From: an uncultured Bacilli bacterium
GTDB lineage: Bacteria > Bacillota_I > Bacilli_A > RF39 > UBA660
Assembly (NCBI GenBank): GCA_934091015.1
Contig: CAKOKM010000044.1
Location: 1 to 6,779 of the forward strand
Length of the DNA: 6,779 nt
Direction of reading: 5' to 3'
The notes under the pieces are model-generated. The model did not search any database. It was not told the DNA's origin and saw nothing but the letters and a program-made list of their open reading frames with translations. The first letter of the stretch is position 1; every line of letters starts with the position of its first letter. This document shows, piece by piece, positions 1-5,616 of the stretch. Position numbers and translations under genes: made by a program.

Positions 1-498
1 ATCGTCAATGTTTTTATTATGATATGATGGAAATAGAATTTTAAGTTTAGTATCATTATCAAAGTTAGGTAAATAATCATCTATTTGAATATCAGCTTTT
101 ACCATGTTTTTAGAACTTGTTAAAATAAATTTTTTGGGATTTATAAAAGGTAAATTTTTTCTTAAAAAATCATATTTATTTTTAAATTGAATTCCTGAAT
201 TATCTAAATCAAATGTATTTAAACATGCTGAACAAATATATATTTCATATTTTTCATTTAGTTTTTTAATTGTTTCAATTGCTCCTGGTAGAAAAGATGT
301 ATAATCATAGAGATTTCTTTTACTTACGTATTCATTAAATTCTTTAAATCTTTCTTTTGGTATAACTTTTTCATCAATATAATAACAGTCAAAATCGTCT
401 ATGGTGTAGTTAGTATTTAAAAAATCATTTACGGCTTCTAGATAACCAGAAAAACATATAACTTCATCAACATCTAACAATAGGTCTTTTTTCTTCAT
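1..498 (-). CDS. NT5C-type 5'(3')-nucleotidase, HAD superfamily (3' end outside window)
   Basis: The first 166 residues are visible and the reading frame stays open to the left edge, so the C-terminus is missing. The N-terminus reads LLLDVDEVICF, the HAD motif I: Asp9 would be the nucleophile and Asp11 the general acid. A strand followed by Ser90 (YICSAC) fits motif II. Lys130/Lys134 and the later ADIQIDDYLPNF segment (135-146) fit the motif III/IV area. This pattern is typical of the NT5C family, which dephosphorylates (deoxy)ribonucleoside monophosphates in the cytoplasm. The start at 498 is fixed by AAGGAG at 509-514 and by an in-frame stop just upstream. No neighbour is co-transcribed: the tRNA upstream has its own terminator. 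The family call is fairly firm; the exact substrate cannot be read from the sequence. Confidence 0.75.
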   Translation of the reverse strand, partial: MKKKDLLLDVDEVICFSGYLEAVNDFLNTNYTIDDFDCYYIDEKVIPKERFKEFNEYVSKRNLYDYTSFLPGAIETIKKLNEKYEIYICSACLNTFDLDNSGIQFKNKYDFLRKNLPFINPKKFILTSSKNMVKADIQIDDYLPNFDNDTKLKILFPSYHNKNIDD

Positions 499-523
499 TT
501 AAATCATACTCCTTGTTAATATT

Positions 524-552
524 ATTGTATAATAAATTTATAATTGTTCCAA
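524..552 (-). promoter_or_regulatory. Probable sigma-A promoter of the nucleotidase gene
   Basis: On the minus strand TTGGAA (547-552) lies 17 bases from TACAAT (524-529), close to the housekeeping consensus, and about 25 bases upstream of the start codon. It lies between the tRNA terminator and the gene, which explains independent expression. Inferred from pattern only. Confidence 0.5.
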
Positions 553-561
553 GTGAAATAA

Positions 562-597
562 TTAAAAATAAAAAAGATGGGTTAAAACCATCTTTTT
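562..597 (-). terminator. Intrinsic terminator after tRNA-Ala
   Basis: A 10-bp stem (571-580 with 588-597) closes a 7-base loop. On the minus strand a run of T with one interruption follows. It sits 12 bases beyond the tRNA 3' end, so it ends the tRNA transcript. The stem's own A/T ends make it potentially bidirectional. Confidence 0.75.
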
Positions 598-608
598 AGA
601 TTCTTCAT

Positions 609-685
609 TGGTGGAGAATAAGGGACTCGAACCCTTGACCCTCTGCGTGCAAGGCAGATGCTCTAGCCAACTGAGCTAATTCCCC
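609..685 (-). tRNA. tRNA-Ala (anticodon UGC)
   Basis: The minus strand folds into a full cloverleaf. A 7-bp acceptor stem starts GGGGAAT and has a G3-U70 wobble pair, the known identity element of alanine tRNAs. The anticodon stem TCTGC/GCAGA encloses loop CTTGCAC, with anticodon TGC at 649-651. The T arm is AAGGG-TTCGAGT-CCCTT. The discriminator is A and the CCA end is encoded (609-611). The gene stands alone with its own promoter and terminator. Confidence 0.97.
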
Positions 686-697
686 AAGAACAAGATT

Positions 698-726
698 ATA
701 TTATCATAATCATTTTAGAAATTCAA
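698..726 (-). promoter_or_regulatory. Promoter of tRNA-Ala
   Basis: TTGAAT (721-726) is separated by 17 bases from TAATAT (698-703), and an overlapping perfect TATAAT lies at 695-700. A start about 6-7 bases downstream would give a very short leader before the mature tRNA 5' end at 685, as is usual for tRNA genes. Confidence 0.6.
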
Positions 727-854
727 TAGAAAAATTTAATAAAAATAACAATTTTTTAAATAAATATTGTTTAAATAGTAATATTTTGTTAAAAAGCGTA
801 AAGCAAAAAGAATAAATGACAATTAAATGTCAACAATCTTAATATAAATAATAA
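727..854. other. AT-rich intergenic stretch with one small inverted repeat
   Basis: No gene is visible on either strand. The only structure is TGACA/TGTCA (817-821 and 828-832) with a 6-base spacer. Its minus-strand reading contains TTGACA, but no matching -10 box follows, so I assign no function. Confidence 0.4.
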
Positions 855-890
855 AAAAAGATACTTGAATAAATTAAAAAGTATCTTTTT
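855..890 (-). terminator. Intrinsic terminator of the coat-like gene pair
   Basis: An 11-bp perfect stem (855-865 with 880-890) closes a 14-base loop and is followed on the minus strand by a T-rich tail. It lies 5 bases after the stop codon of the 85-residue gene, so it ends the two-gene transcript. Confidence 0.7.
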
Positions 891-895
891 AAATA

Positions 896-1153
896 TTATT
901 CTTCTTTTAAAGAATTTTTTAATTTAGTATGACTTTCTTTAATTTTAGTTTGGTTTGTTTCTTCTAAGGTGTACCAATTATTATTAAAGCCAATGGTAAA
1001 TAAGTTTTTGGCAGATGTTGAGATATCTTCAAACATTTCATGATATAAATTATATATTTCATCACATGATGCTTCATTTAAAGCAGTTGCAGTGTTTATT
1101 TTCATGTTTTTTTCAGTGTTTAACATATCATATAGAATAAATTTATCATTCAT
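896..1153 (-). CDS. Small CotF-like helical protein (putative spore coat family)
   Basis: An 85-residue acidic, helix-rich protein with no signal peptide or membrane segment. The start MNDKFILYDML, the ALNEASCDEI stretch (24-33) and the WYTLEE segment near the C-terminus (Trp60, Tyr61) resemble the CotF/Coat_F family of ferritin-like helical proteins known from Bacillus and Clostridium spore coats. Residues 1-55 should form two amphipathic helices. It is the second gene of a pair: its ATG overlaps the end of the upstream gene by 8 bases, implying translational coupling, although it also has GGAGG (1162-1166). A terminator follows directly. The family resemblance is from memory of family patterns. 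Many CotF-like proteins occur outside confirmed coats, so the role in this organism is inference. Confidence 0.6.
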   Translation of the reverse strand: MNDKFILYDMLNTEKNMKINTATALNEASCDEIYNLYHEMFEDISTSAKNLFTIGFNNNWYTLEETNQTKIKESHTKLKNSLKEE

Positions 1154-1358
1154 TAATAAAACCTCCTATATATTTAACTAACTTATCACAATTTTTATAA
1201 TGCATTTTACTTATTTTTTTAAGTTCAGATTGTAGTTCTTTGTTAGTCACTTTTTTTAAATATTCTTCACATTTTTGATATGCTGTTATGTTCCAGTTAA
1301 ACATATCTTCAATGTAAGATGTATCTTTAGTAGATAACATACATGGTACTTTTTTCAT
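1146..1358 (-). CDS. Small helical coat-like protein, first gene of the pair
   Basis: A 70-residue lysine-rich protein. The LSTKDTSYIEDMFNWN start (9-24), the helix through Cys30 and the KMHYKN segment (51-56) resemble the N-terminal helical half of CotF-like/ferritin-like small coat proteins, in which a helix pair carries a conserved HY or HQ near residue 53. The product is too short for a four-helix bundle, so it may pair with itself or with the protein of the overlapping gene at 896-1153. The start is set by GGAGG at 1366-1370, seven bases upstream. It begins a two-gene transcript divergent from the D-aspartate operon. There is no metal-binding set clear enough to claim enzymatic activity. 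A plain 'hypothetical protein' is the conservative alternative. Confidence 0.5.
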   Translation of the reverse strand: MKKVPCMLSTKDTSYIEDMFNWNITAYQKCEEYLKKVTNKELQSELKKISKMHYKNCDKLVKYIGGFINE

Positions 1359-1379
1359 TATTTTTCCTCCATTTATAAT

Positions 1380-1403
1380 TATGGCTTTATTCTTTTTTAA
1401 TAT
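1380..1403 (-). promoter_or_regulatory. Possible sporulation (sigma-E-like) promoter of the coat-like pair
   Basis: On the minus strand ATA (1401-1403, within GTATATT) is spaced 17 bases from CATA (1380-1383). This resembles the sigma-E pattern of ATA and CATA boxes 16-18 bases apart. Against it, the last T of the -10 box is not in place, and the predicted start falls on the SD at 1366-1370. No good sigma-A promoter is visible in this direction. Speculative. Confidence 0.22.
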
Positions 1404-1408
1404 ACGTG

Positions 1409-1414
1409 TATAAT
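1409..1414 (+). promoter_or_regulatory. Probable -10 box of the D-aspartate operon
   Basis: A perfect TATAAT lies 22 bases upstream of the chosen start codon. The -35 region is poor (TTTATT at 1386-1391, spacing 17). Transcription from it would begin near 1421 and give a leader of about 15 bases. The box overlaps the possible upstream GTG start at 1406, which argues against that start. Confidence 0.45.
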
Positions 1415-1420
1415 AAATTT

Positions 1421-1425
1421 AGAGG
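1421..1425 (+). promoter_or_regulatory. Ribosome binding site deciding the ligase start
   Basis: AGAGG is followed by 10 bases and then ATG at 1436. The alternative GTG at 1406 has no SD and lies upstream of the predicted transcription start, so 1436 is preferred. Confidence 0.55.
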
Positions 1426-1435
1426 TAGTGATAGG

Positions 1436-2623
1436 ATGAATAATGATTTTATACCAGTAATATTAGGAATTGATGTAGGTGCTTATAGTGTTGCTAGAAC
1501 TATTTATGAACATTATAAGATTAAATCAATTGTTATTGGAAAATATACTTATTGGATGACTAAATATTCTAAAATTACAGATGTACTTACTATTGATAAT
1601 ATGACAGAAGAAAAGTTAATTAATTTTTTAATAGAACTTAAGAGTAAATATGAGGATAAAAAGTTATTACTTTTTGGTTGTAGTGAAGATTATGTTGAAA
1701 TTATTATTAGAAATAAAGATAAATTAAGTGAATATTATGTTGTACCTACTATTGATTATGATACTTTAGTTAAAGTTTCTTCTAAAGAGGGATTTTATGA
1801 TATATGTGAAAAGGTGGGTATTAATTATCCTAAAACTATTGTAGTTGATAAGAATAATTATGATAAGACTAAGATAAGTTTTAAGTGTCCTTTTATAGCT
1901 AAGGTAAGTAATAAAGCAATGTATCAAAGACTTAGTTTTGAAGGAAAAGAGAAGGTATTTTTATTTAAATCTTTAGATGAATATAAAGAAATGATGAAGA
2001 GATTATTTGTATCTGGTTATGATGATACAGTAGTTGTTCAAGAGTATATTAAAGGAACAGATGCTAATATGAGAGTTTTAACTTGTTTTGCTGATCAAAA
2101 TAGTAATGTTATATTTTCATCAGTTGGTAGGGTTTTATTAGAGGAAAAGGGCCCCGATGTAACAGGAAATTATTCGGCAATATATAATACGGAAGATGAA
2201 AAAATTGTTGAAGCAGCTAAAAAGTTTATTAAAGAAACTAAATATGTAGGTTATGCTAATTTTGATATTAAGTATGATGAAGATACTAAAGAATTTTATT
2301 TCTTTGAGGTTAATGTAAGACTTGGTAGAAGTAATTTTTATATGGGAGCAGGCAATACGAATTATTTAGCACCGCTCGTAGATACTTTTATTTATGATAT
2401 ACATGATAAAACATATAAGCAAGAAGGCTGTGAACTTTATAGTATTATTCCTTTTAGTGTTATTAAAAAATATTGTAAAGATAAAGAATTAGTTAAGATA
2501 GCAAAAAAATTAAAGAAAAATAATCCACTAGATTATAAAAAAGATTTTAGTTTAAAGAGAAAATATTATATTGTTGGTGCTTTGATTAATCATATTAGAA
2601 AGTTCAGGAAATATTATGAATAA
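1436..2623 (+). CDS. aslA: ATP-grasp ligase, probable D-aspartate ligase of peptidoglycan synthesis
   Basis: A 395-residue cytoplasmic protein from ATG 1436, matching the length of known D-aspartate ligases. Residues 1-105 form a Rossmann-like pre-ATP-grasp domain (FIPVILGIDVGAYSVAR). The ATP-grasp core follows: Lys156 in PFIAKVSN, the QEYIKGTD hinge (202-209), and the metal-binding set Asp277, Glu291, Asn293 and Arg295 (FFEVNVRLGR). Enzymes of this type (Aslfm of E. faecium, AslA of L. lactis) activate the beta-carboxylate of D-Asp with ATP and join it to the epsilon-amino group of L-Lys in the peptidoglycan precursor. The next gene, overlapping by 8 bases, encodes an aspartate racemase, which strongly supports this substrate. 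The ATP-grasp fold is secure. The D-Asp assignment rests on subfamily resemblance plus context; another amino acid or polymer ligase remains possible. Confidence 0.72.
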   Translation: MNNDFIPVILGIDVGAYSVARTIYEHYKIKSIVIGKYTYWMTKYSKITDVLTIDNMTEEKLINFLIELKSKYEDKKLLLFGCSEDYVEIIIRNKDKLSEYYVVPTIDYDTLVKVSSKEGFYDICEKVGINYPKTIVVDKNNYDKTKISFKCPFIAKVSNKAMYQRLSFEGKEKVFLFKSLDEYKEMMKRLFVSGYDDTVVVQEYIKGTDANMRVLTCFADQNSNVIFSSVGRVLLEEKGPDVTGNYSAIYNTEDEKIVEAAKKFIKETKYVGYANFDIKYDEDTKEFYFFEVNVRLGRSNFYMGAGNTNYLAPLVDTFIYDIHDKTYKQEGCELYSIIPFSVIKKYCKDKELVKIAKKLKKNNPLDYKKDFSLKRKYYIVGALINHIRKFRKYYE

Positions 2624-3317
2624 TTTAATTGGGGTTATTGGAGGACTTGGACCTAAAGCGACAACTTATTTTATGGATTTAGTTATAGATAATACGGTTA
2701 GTGAATGTGATCAAGATAATGTTGATATGTTAGTTTGTCAATATTCAAGTATTCCTGATAGAACTAATTATATTCTTGGAAAATCAGATAATAGTCCAGT
2801 ACCGGAAATGGTTGATTGTGCTAAAATACTTGATAGAGAAGGATGTAAATATATTGTTATTCCTTGTAATACGGCTAGTTATTTCTTTGATGAAGTTCAA
2901 AAGGAAGTTAGTGCTAAGGTTATTAATATTTTAGAAGAAACTAGTAAAGTTGTTTTAAAAGATAATCCAAAAAGAATTGGGTTAATGGCAACTGATGGTA
3001 CTATAAAATCTGGAGCATATCATAAATTTATTGATAATGATTTGTTATTTGTACCAGATAGTGAATATCAAGCTAAAGTTATGAGTATTATTTACGATAA
3101 GGTTAAAAAGAATAAGGAAGTTTCTTTAGAAGAATTTGAAGAAGTTTTGGATTATTTTAGAAAAAATGGTTGTGAAAAAATAATATTAGGTTGTACTGAG
3201 TTATCTGTTGTTTATAGTTATCTAAAAATGAGGTATAATGATGTTGTAGATAGTTTAACTGTACTTGCTAGAAAGTCAGTTGAAGTTTCTGGTAAAAAGT
3301 TAAAGGAGGAGAATTAG
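2616..3317 (+). CDS. racD: Aspartate racemase (Asp/Glu racemase family)
   Basis: A 233-residue cytoplasmic, cofactor-independent racemase. It starts with GVIGGLGPKATTYFM, the hallmark of aspartate racemases. The substrate-binding IPDRT is at 46-50. The two catalytic cysteines are both present: Cys84 in IPCNTAS and Cys193 in LGCTELS. These remove and return the alpha proton from opposite faces, interconverting L- and D-Asp. The length is normal and no key residue is missing. Its ATG lies inside the end of the ligase gene (8-base overlap) with only a modest SD (AGGA, 2606-2609), so translation is probably coupled. The next gene starts one base after its stop. In this context it should supply D-Asp to the ligase. 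A glutamate racemase is less likely because that family has a different N-terminal motif. Confidence 0.85.
   Translation: MNNLIGVIGGLGPKATTYFMDLVIDNTVSECDQDNVDMLVCQYSSIPDRTNYILGKSDNSPVPEMVDCAKILDREGCKYIVIPCNTASYFFDEVQKEVSAKVINILEETSKVVLKDNPKRIGLMATDGTIKSGAYHKFIDNDLLFVPDSEYQAKVMSIIYDKVKKNKEVSLEEFEEVLDYFRKNGCEKIILGCTELSVVYSYLKMRYNDVVDSLTVLARKSVEVSGKKLKEEN
3302..3309 (+). promoter_or_regulatory. Strong ribosome binding site of the CapA-like gene
   Basis: AAAGGAGG lies inside the 3' end of the racemase gene, 9 bases before ATG 3319. It is far stronger than the SD of either upstream operon gene, so the CapA-like protein is probably translated at least as well as the enzymes before it. Confidence 0.7.
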
Positions 3318-3318
3318 A

Positions 3319-4380
3319 ATGAAAAAATTTTTTATAATTATTTATTTTGTTATTTTTGGATTACTTGCTTATACATTTATAGTTAAATTTTCAAAAGCAG
3401 AAATTGTTAAAATTGAGCCAATTATAATTGAACAAAGAAGCGAAAAGAGTACCGATAGTGATGTTTCCACTATCAGTTTAAGTTTTGTTGGGGATTGTAC
3501 AATCGGTTGGGATCCTAGGTATGGTTATGCAACTAGATTTGATAAATATTTAGATGATAATAATGGTGATTTTGCATATTACTTTGCTAAAGTTAAAAAT
3601 TATTTGGATCAAGATGATGTAACTATTGCTAATTTAGAAGGACAACTTACTACTTCAAATGATAAAGTTGAAAAAATGTTTAATTTTAAAGCTCCAACTA
3701 ACTATGTAAATGTTTTAAAAAAAGGTAGTGTAGAAATGGTTAGTTTTGCTAATAATCATGCTTATGATTTTGGTAAAAGTGGTTATGATGAAACTATTAA
3801 AACATTAAATGATAATGGTATATTGCATTATGGATATAGTGATTATTTAATTAAAGAAATTAATGGTATTAAAGTCGGTTTTATGGCTTTTCATGATATT
3901 GATTGTGTTAAATATAGTGAAGCTAAAAAAGGACTTGATTATTTGAAAGAAAATGGAGCAAAATTAATTATAGTAAGTGTCCACTGGGGAATTGAAAAAG
4001 ATTTAGTTCAAAATAATGCACAACAAAAGATGGGACGCTATTTAATAGATAATGGTGCAGATTTAGTTATTGGAACACATCCACATGTTATACAAGGAAT
4101 CGAAAAATATAATGATAAGTATATTGTTTATTCTTTAGGAAATTTTGTTTTTGGAGGAAATCAAAATCCGCCAGATAAAGATACATTTATGTTTAGACAA
4201 ACTTTTACTTTCTATAAAGAAGATTTAAGATTAGATGATAATATAGAAATTATTCCAGCATCAGTATCTGGTTATAAAAATAAAAATAATTATCAACCTG
4301 TAATTCTTGATGGAGAGGAAAAAACAAGGGTATTTAACAAAATTATGAAATATTCAAGTGGATTTGATTATAACTTATAA
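3319..4380 (+). CDS. CapA-family membrane-anchored metallophosphatase-like protein
   Basis: A 353-residue protein. Residues 4-22 form an uncleaved signal anchor or signal peptide with a KK start; a linker reaches to about 50, and the catalytic domain then lies outside the membrane. Family motifs appear in order: FVGDCTIG (Asp59), ANLEGQ (Asn105, Glu107), SFANNHAYDFG (Asn145, Asn146, His147), VSVHWG (His222), GTHPHV (His254, His256) and YSLGNFVF (Asn275). These are the metal and active-site residues of the CapA/PgsA (PGA_cap) family, related to calcineurin-like phosphoesterases and linked to poly-gamma-glutamate capsule synthesis. No pgsB or pgsC homologue is in the window. Instead it closes a D-aspartate ligase-racemase operon, suggesting a role on a D-Asp-containing wall component. 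The family is certain; the substrate is unknown. Confidence 0.88.
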   Translation: MKKFFIIIYFVIFGLLAYTFIVKFSKAEIVKIEPIIIEQRSEKSTDSDVSTISLSFVGDCTIGWDPRYGYATRFDKYLDDNNGDFAYYFAKVKNYLDQDDVTIANLEGQLTTSNDKVEKMFNFKAPTNYVNVLKKGSVEMVSFANNHAYDFGKSGYDETIKTLNDNGILHYGYSDYLIKEINGIKVGFMAFHDIDCVKYSEAKKGLDYLKENGAKLIIVSVHWGIEKDLVQNNAQQKMGRYLIDNGADLVIGTHPHVIQGIEKYNDKYIVYSLGNFVFGGNQNPPDKDTFMFRQTFTFYKEDLRLDDNIEIIPASVSGYKNKNNYQPVILDGEEKTRVFNKIMKYSSGFDYNL

Positions 4381-4406
4381 GGTGTATTAAATTACATCTT
4401 TTTTTT
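4379..4406 (+). terminator. Intrinsic terminator of the D-aspartate operon
   Basis: An 8-bp stem (4379-4386 with 4393-4400, one G-U pair) closes a 6-base loop and runs into eight T. The stem begins within the last two bases of the CapA-like stop codon. Confidence 0.85.
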
Positions 4407-4414
4407 AATTTAAT

Positions 4415-4458
4415 AAAAAAGAAATATTATTAGTCCTTCTGTAACTTTAATATTTCTT
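4415..4458 (-). terminator. Probable terminator spanning the stop of the nuclease pseudogene
   Basis: A perfect 11-bp inverted repeat (4419-4429 with 4448-4458) encloses an 18-base loop that holds the stop codon. On the minus strand T-rich sequence follows. The stem is almost all A-T, so its strength is uncertain. It faces the operon terminator at 4379-4406, and together they separate convergent transcripts. Confidence 0.45.
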
Positions 4459-5358
4459 CTTTTGATAATCCAGAATATTTGGAAATCAATTCAATCTTTA
4501 ATCCGTCATTTAGCATCTTTTTAACTATTGATAATGTCTTATTACTTTCTCCATCTATAACACCACTACCATATCCATCATCGAATCCTTCTTCTTTTGC
4601 AAACTTAAGATCCGTTTTTCTTATACTTTCATCCATTGCTTCTTTATCATAATATATTAAGTTAGATGTATCTTCTGAATATTCTTTCATAAGTCTTGCA
4701 ACCTCCTTTAAATCCTGGCTTTCACCTGCTAGTTCTTTTGTATATTTTATACTTCTCGATGTTAAGATTTTCATAAATCTCATATTCCAGTTACTTATAT
4801 TCTCATTATACGGATTATCATAGACTTTATCAAGTCCTATATGTACTACAACAGGCATTTCTGGTAAGATATTATTATTTAAATTATTTCTTGATGTATA
4901 TATATTTATTATTCCTCCCATAAACTTTTCCGAATATAAATCTAAGTTTGCTTGTGTTAACTTAACACTTTTTAATTCTTTTCCAGTTTTTTGTTTACTT
5001 AATATAAATCTAAACATATAATTGGTATTCTTAATTAAGACACTTCTTCCTTTTGAAGTATTAGCCTCTATATTAATATATCCTTCTAGTGGGATATTAA
5101 CAAGTAAATCAACCGTCATTTTCTTATCATTAAATCTTAAATCGGGTACTGAAGTATCTACAAAATAAGCTAACTCAATTAGATTTTACATACACCAGCT
5201 AAAAATTTAATAATAACTTTGGGATAAACATGACAAATATATTTAAAGGCTCTATCTTCTATTAAAGGTATCTGAAAATCTTTATCCACTTTAATATTAT
5301 CTTCAATAACTTTAAAGTTTGTACCATATATTGTTTTTTCTTTAATCAATTCATGCAT
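4430..5358 (-). pseudogene. Rpn-type PD-(D/E)XK nuclease (PDDEXK_2 transposase-like), frameshifted
   Basis: The gene starts at ATG 5358 with AAGGAAG upstream and codes 59 residues (MHELIKEK... FLAGVCKI) before a TAA at 5179-5181. From 5185 the next frame continues NLIELAYFVDTS... and then runs open for 251 residues to 4430. Adding one A to the AAAA run at 5184-5187 joins the parts into about 309 residues, the usual length of this family. The downstream part has the nuclease pattern: Asp in TVDLL, then Glu in INIEAN. The family-typical C-terminal segment IVKKMLNDGLKIELISKYSG is also present. Rpn proteins are DNA endonucleases that promote recombination and are often multicopy. A shortened protein could start at ATG 5119 but would lack the N-terminal part and has no clear SD. 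A sequencing error in the A run cannot be excluded. Confidence 0.72.
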
Positions 5359-5387
5359 TTAAACCACTTCCTTTTCTTTAACTTTGA

Positions 5388-5423
5388 CTATAGAAATAAC
5401 AACATAACTTTTAAATTAAACAT
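5388..5423 (-). CDS. Possible 11-codon leader peptide upstream of the nuclease gene
   Basis: ATG 5423 encodes MFNLKVMLLFL and stops at 5388-5390. It is preceded by a near-perfect SD, AAAGGAG (5433-5439), at 9 bases spacing, better than the SD of the nuclease gene itself. Its stop lies 29 bases before the nuclease ATG. This arrangement suggests a translated leader that controls ribosome access downstream. It has no run of one regulatory codon, so ordinary amino-acid attenuation is not indicated. It could also be chance. Confidence 0.33.
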   Translation of the reverse strand: MFNLKVMLLFL

Positions 5424-5463
5424 AAACAATTACTCCTTTCCTTAAATATTTTTTAGTTCTTAT

Positions 5464-5485
5464 GAAGCAGTTTTATCCCTGCTTC
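5464..5485. other. Perfect stem-loop in the nuclease 5' region
   Basis: GAAGCAG (5464-5470) pairs with CTGCTTC (5479-5485) around an 8-base loop. Neither strand has a T run after it, so it is not a normal terminator. It stands about 40 bases upstream of the leader ORF start. The rest of 5486-5580 is AT-rich with no gene visible. Confidence 0.55.
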
Positions 5486-5580
5486 TATTTATATATAGAA
5501 AGGTTAATTCAGATTTACTTTTTTCTTTTTAAAAATTTTACACTCACTTGACGTTATTAGGACTTATTAAAAATTGGCAA

Positions 5581-5608
5581 AAATAAAAAATCTTCCAAAA
5601 TTGGAAGA
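5581..5608 (-). terminator. Intrinsic terminator of the E2-like gene
   Basis: TCTTCCA (5591-5597) pairs with TGGAAGA (5602-5608) around a 4-base loop, and the minus strand continues with six T, A and five more T. It lies 8 bases after the stop codon at 5617. Confidence 0.85.
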
Positions 5609-5616
5609 ATAATATT

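Noticed and set aside
811..833. TTGACA on the minus strand within a TGACA/TGTCA inverted repeat, as promoter or operator
   Set aside because: No -10 box at a usable distance, no gene directly downstream, and 5-bp arms are expected by chance in such AT-rich DNA.
1406..1435. GTG start adding ten residues to the ligase
   Set aside because: The GTG overlaps the TATAAT box, has no SD, and the ligase family begins near the FIPVILG segment, as given by ATG 1436.
5179..5190. Programmed -1 frameshift in the nuclease gene
   Set aside because: The site TGTAAAATC is not an X XXY YYZ heptamer and slipping from AAA would place TAA in the P site; a simple indel explains it better.
5464..5485. Stem-loop as an intrinsic terminator or IS200/IS605 end
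   Set aside because: No T run follows on either strand, and no transposase of that type or matching second end is in the window.
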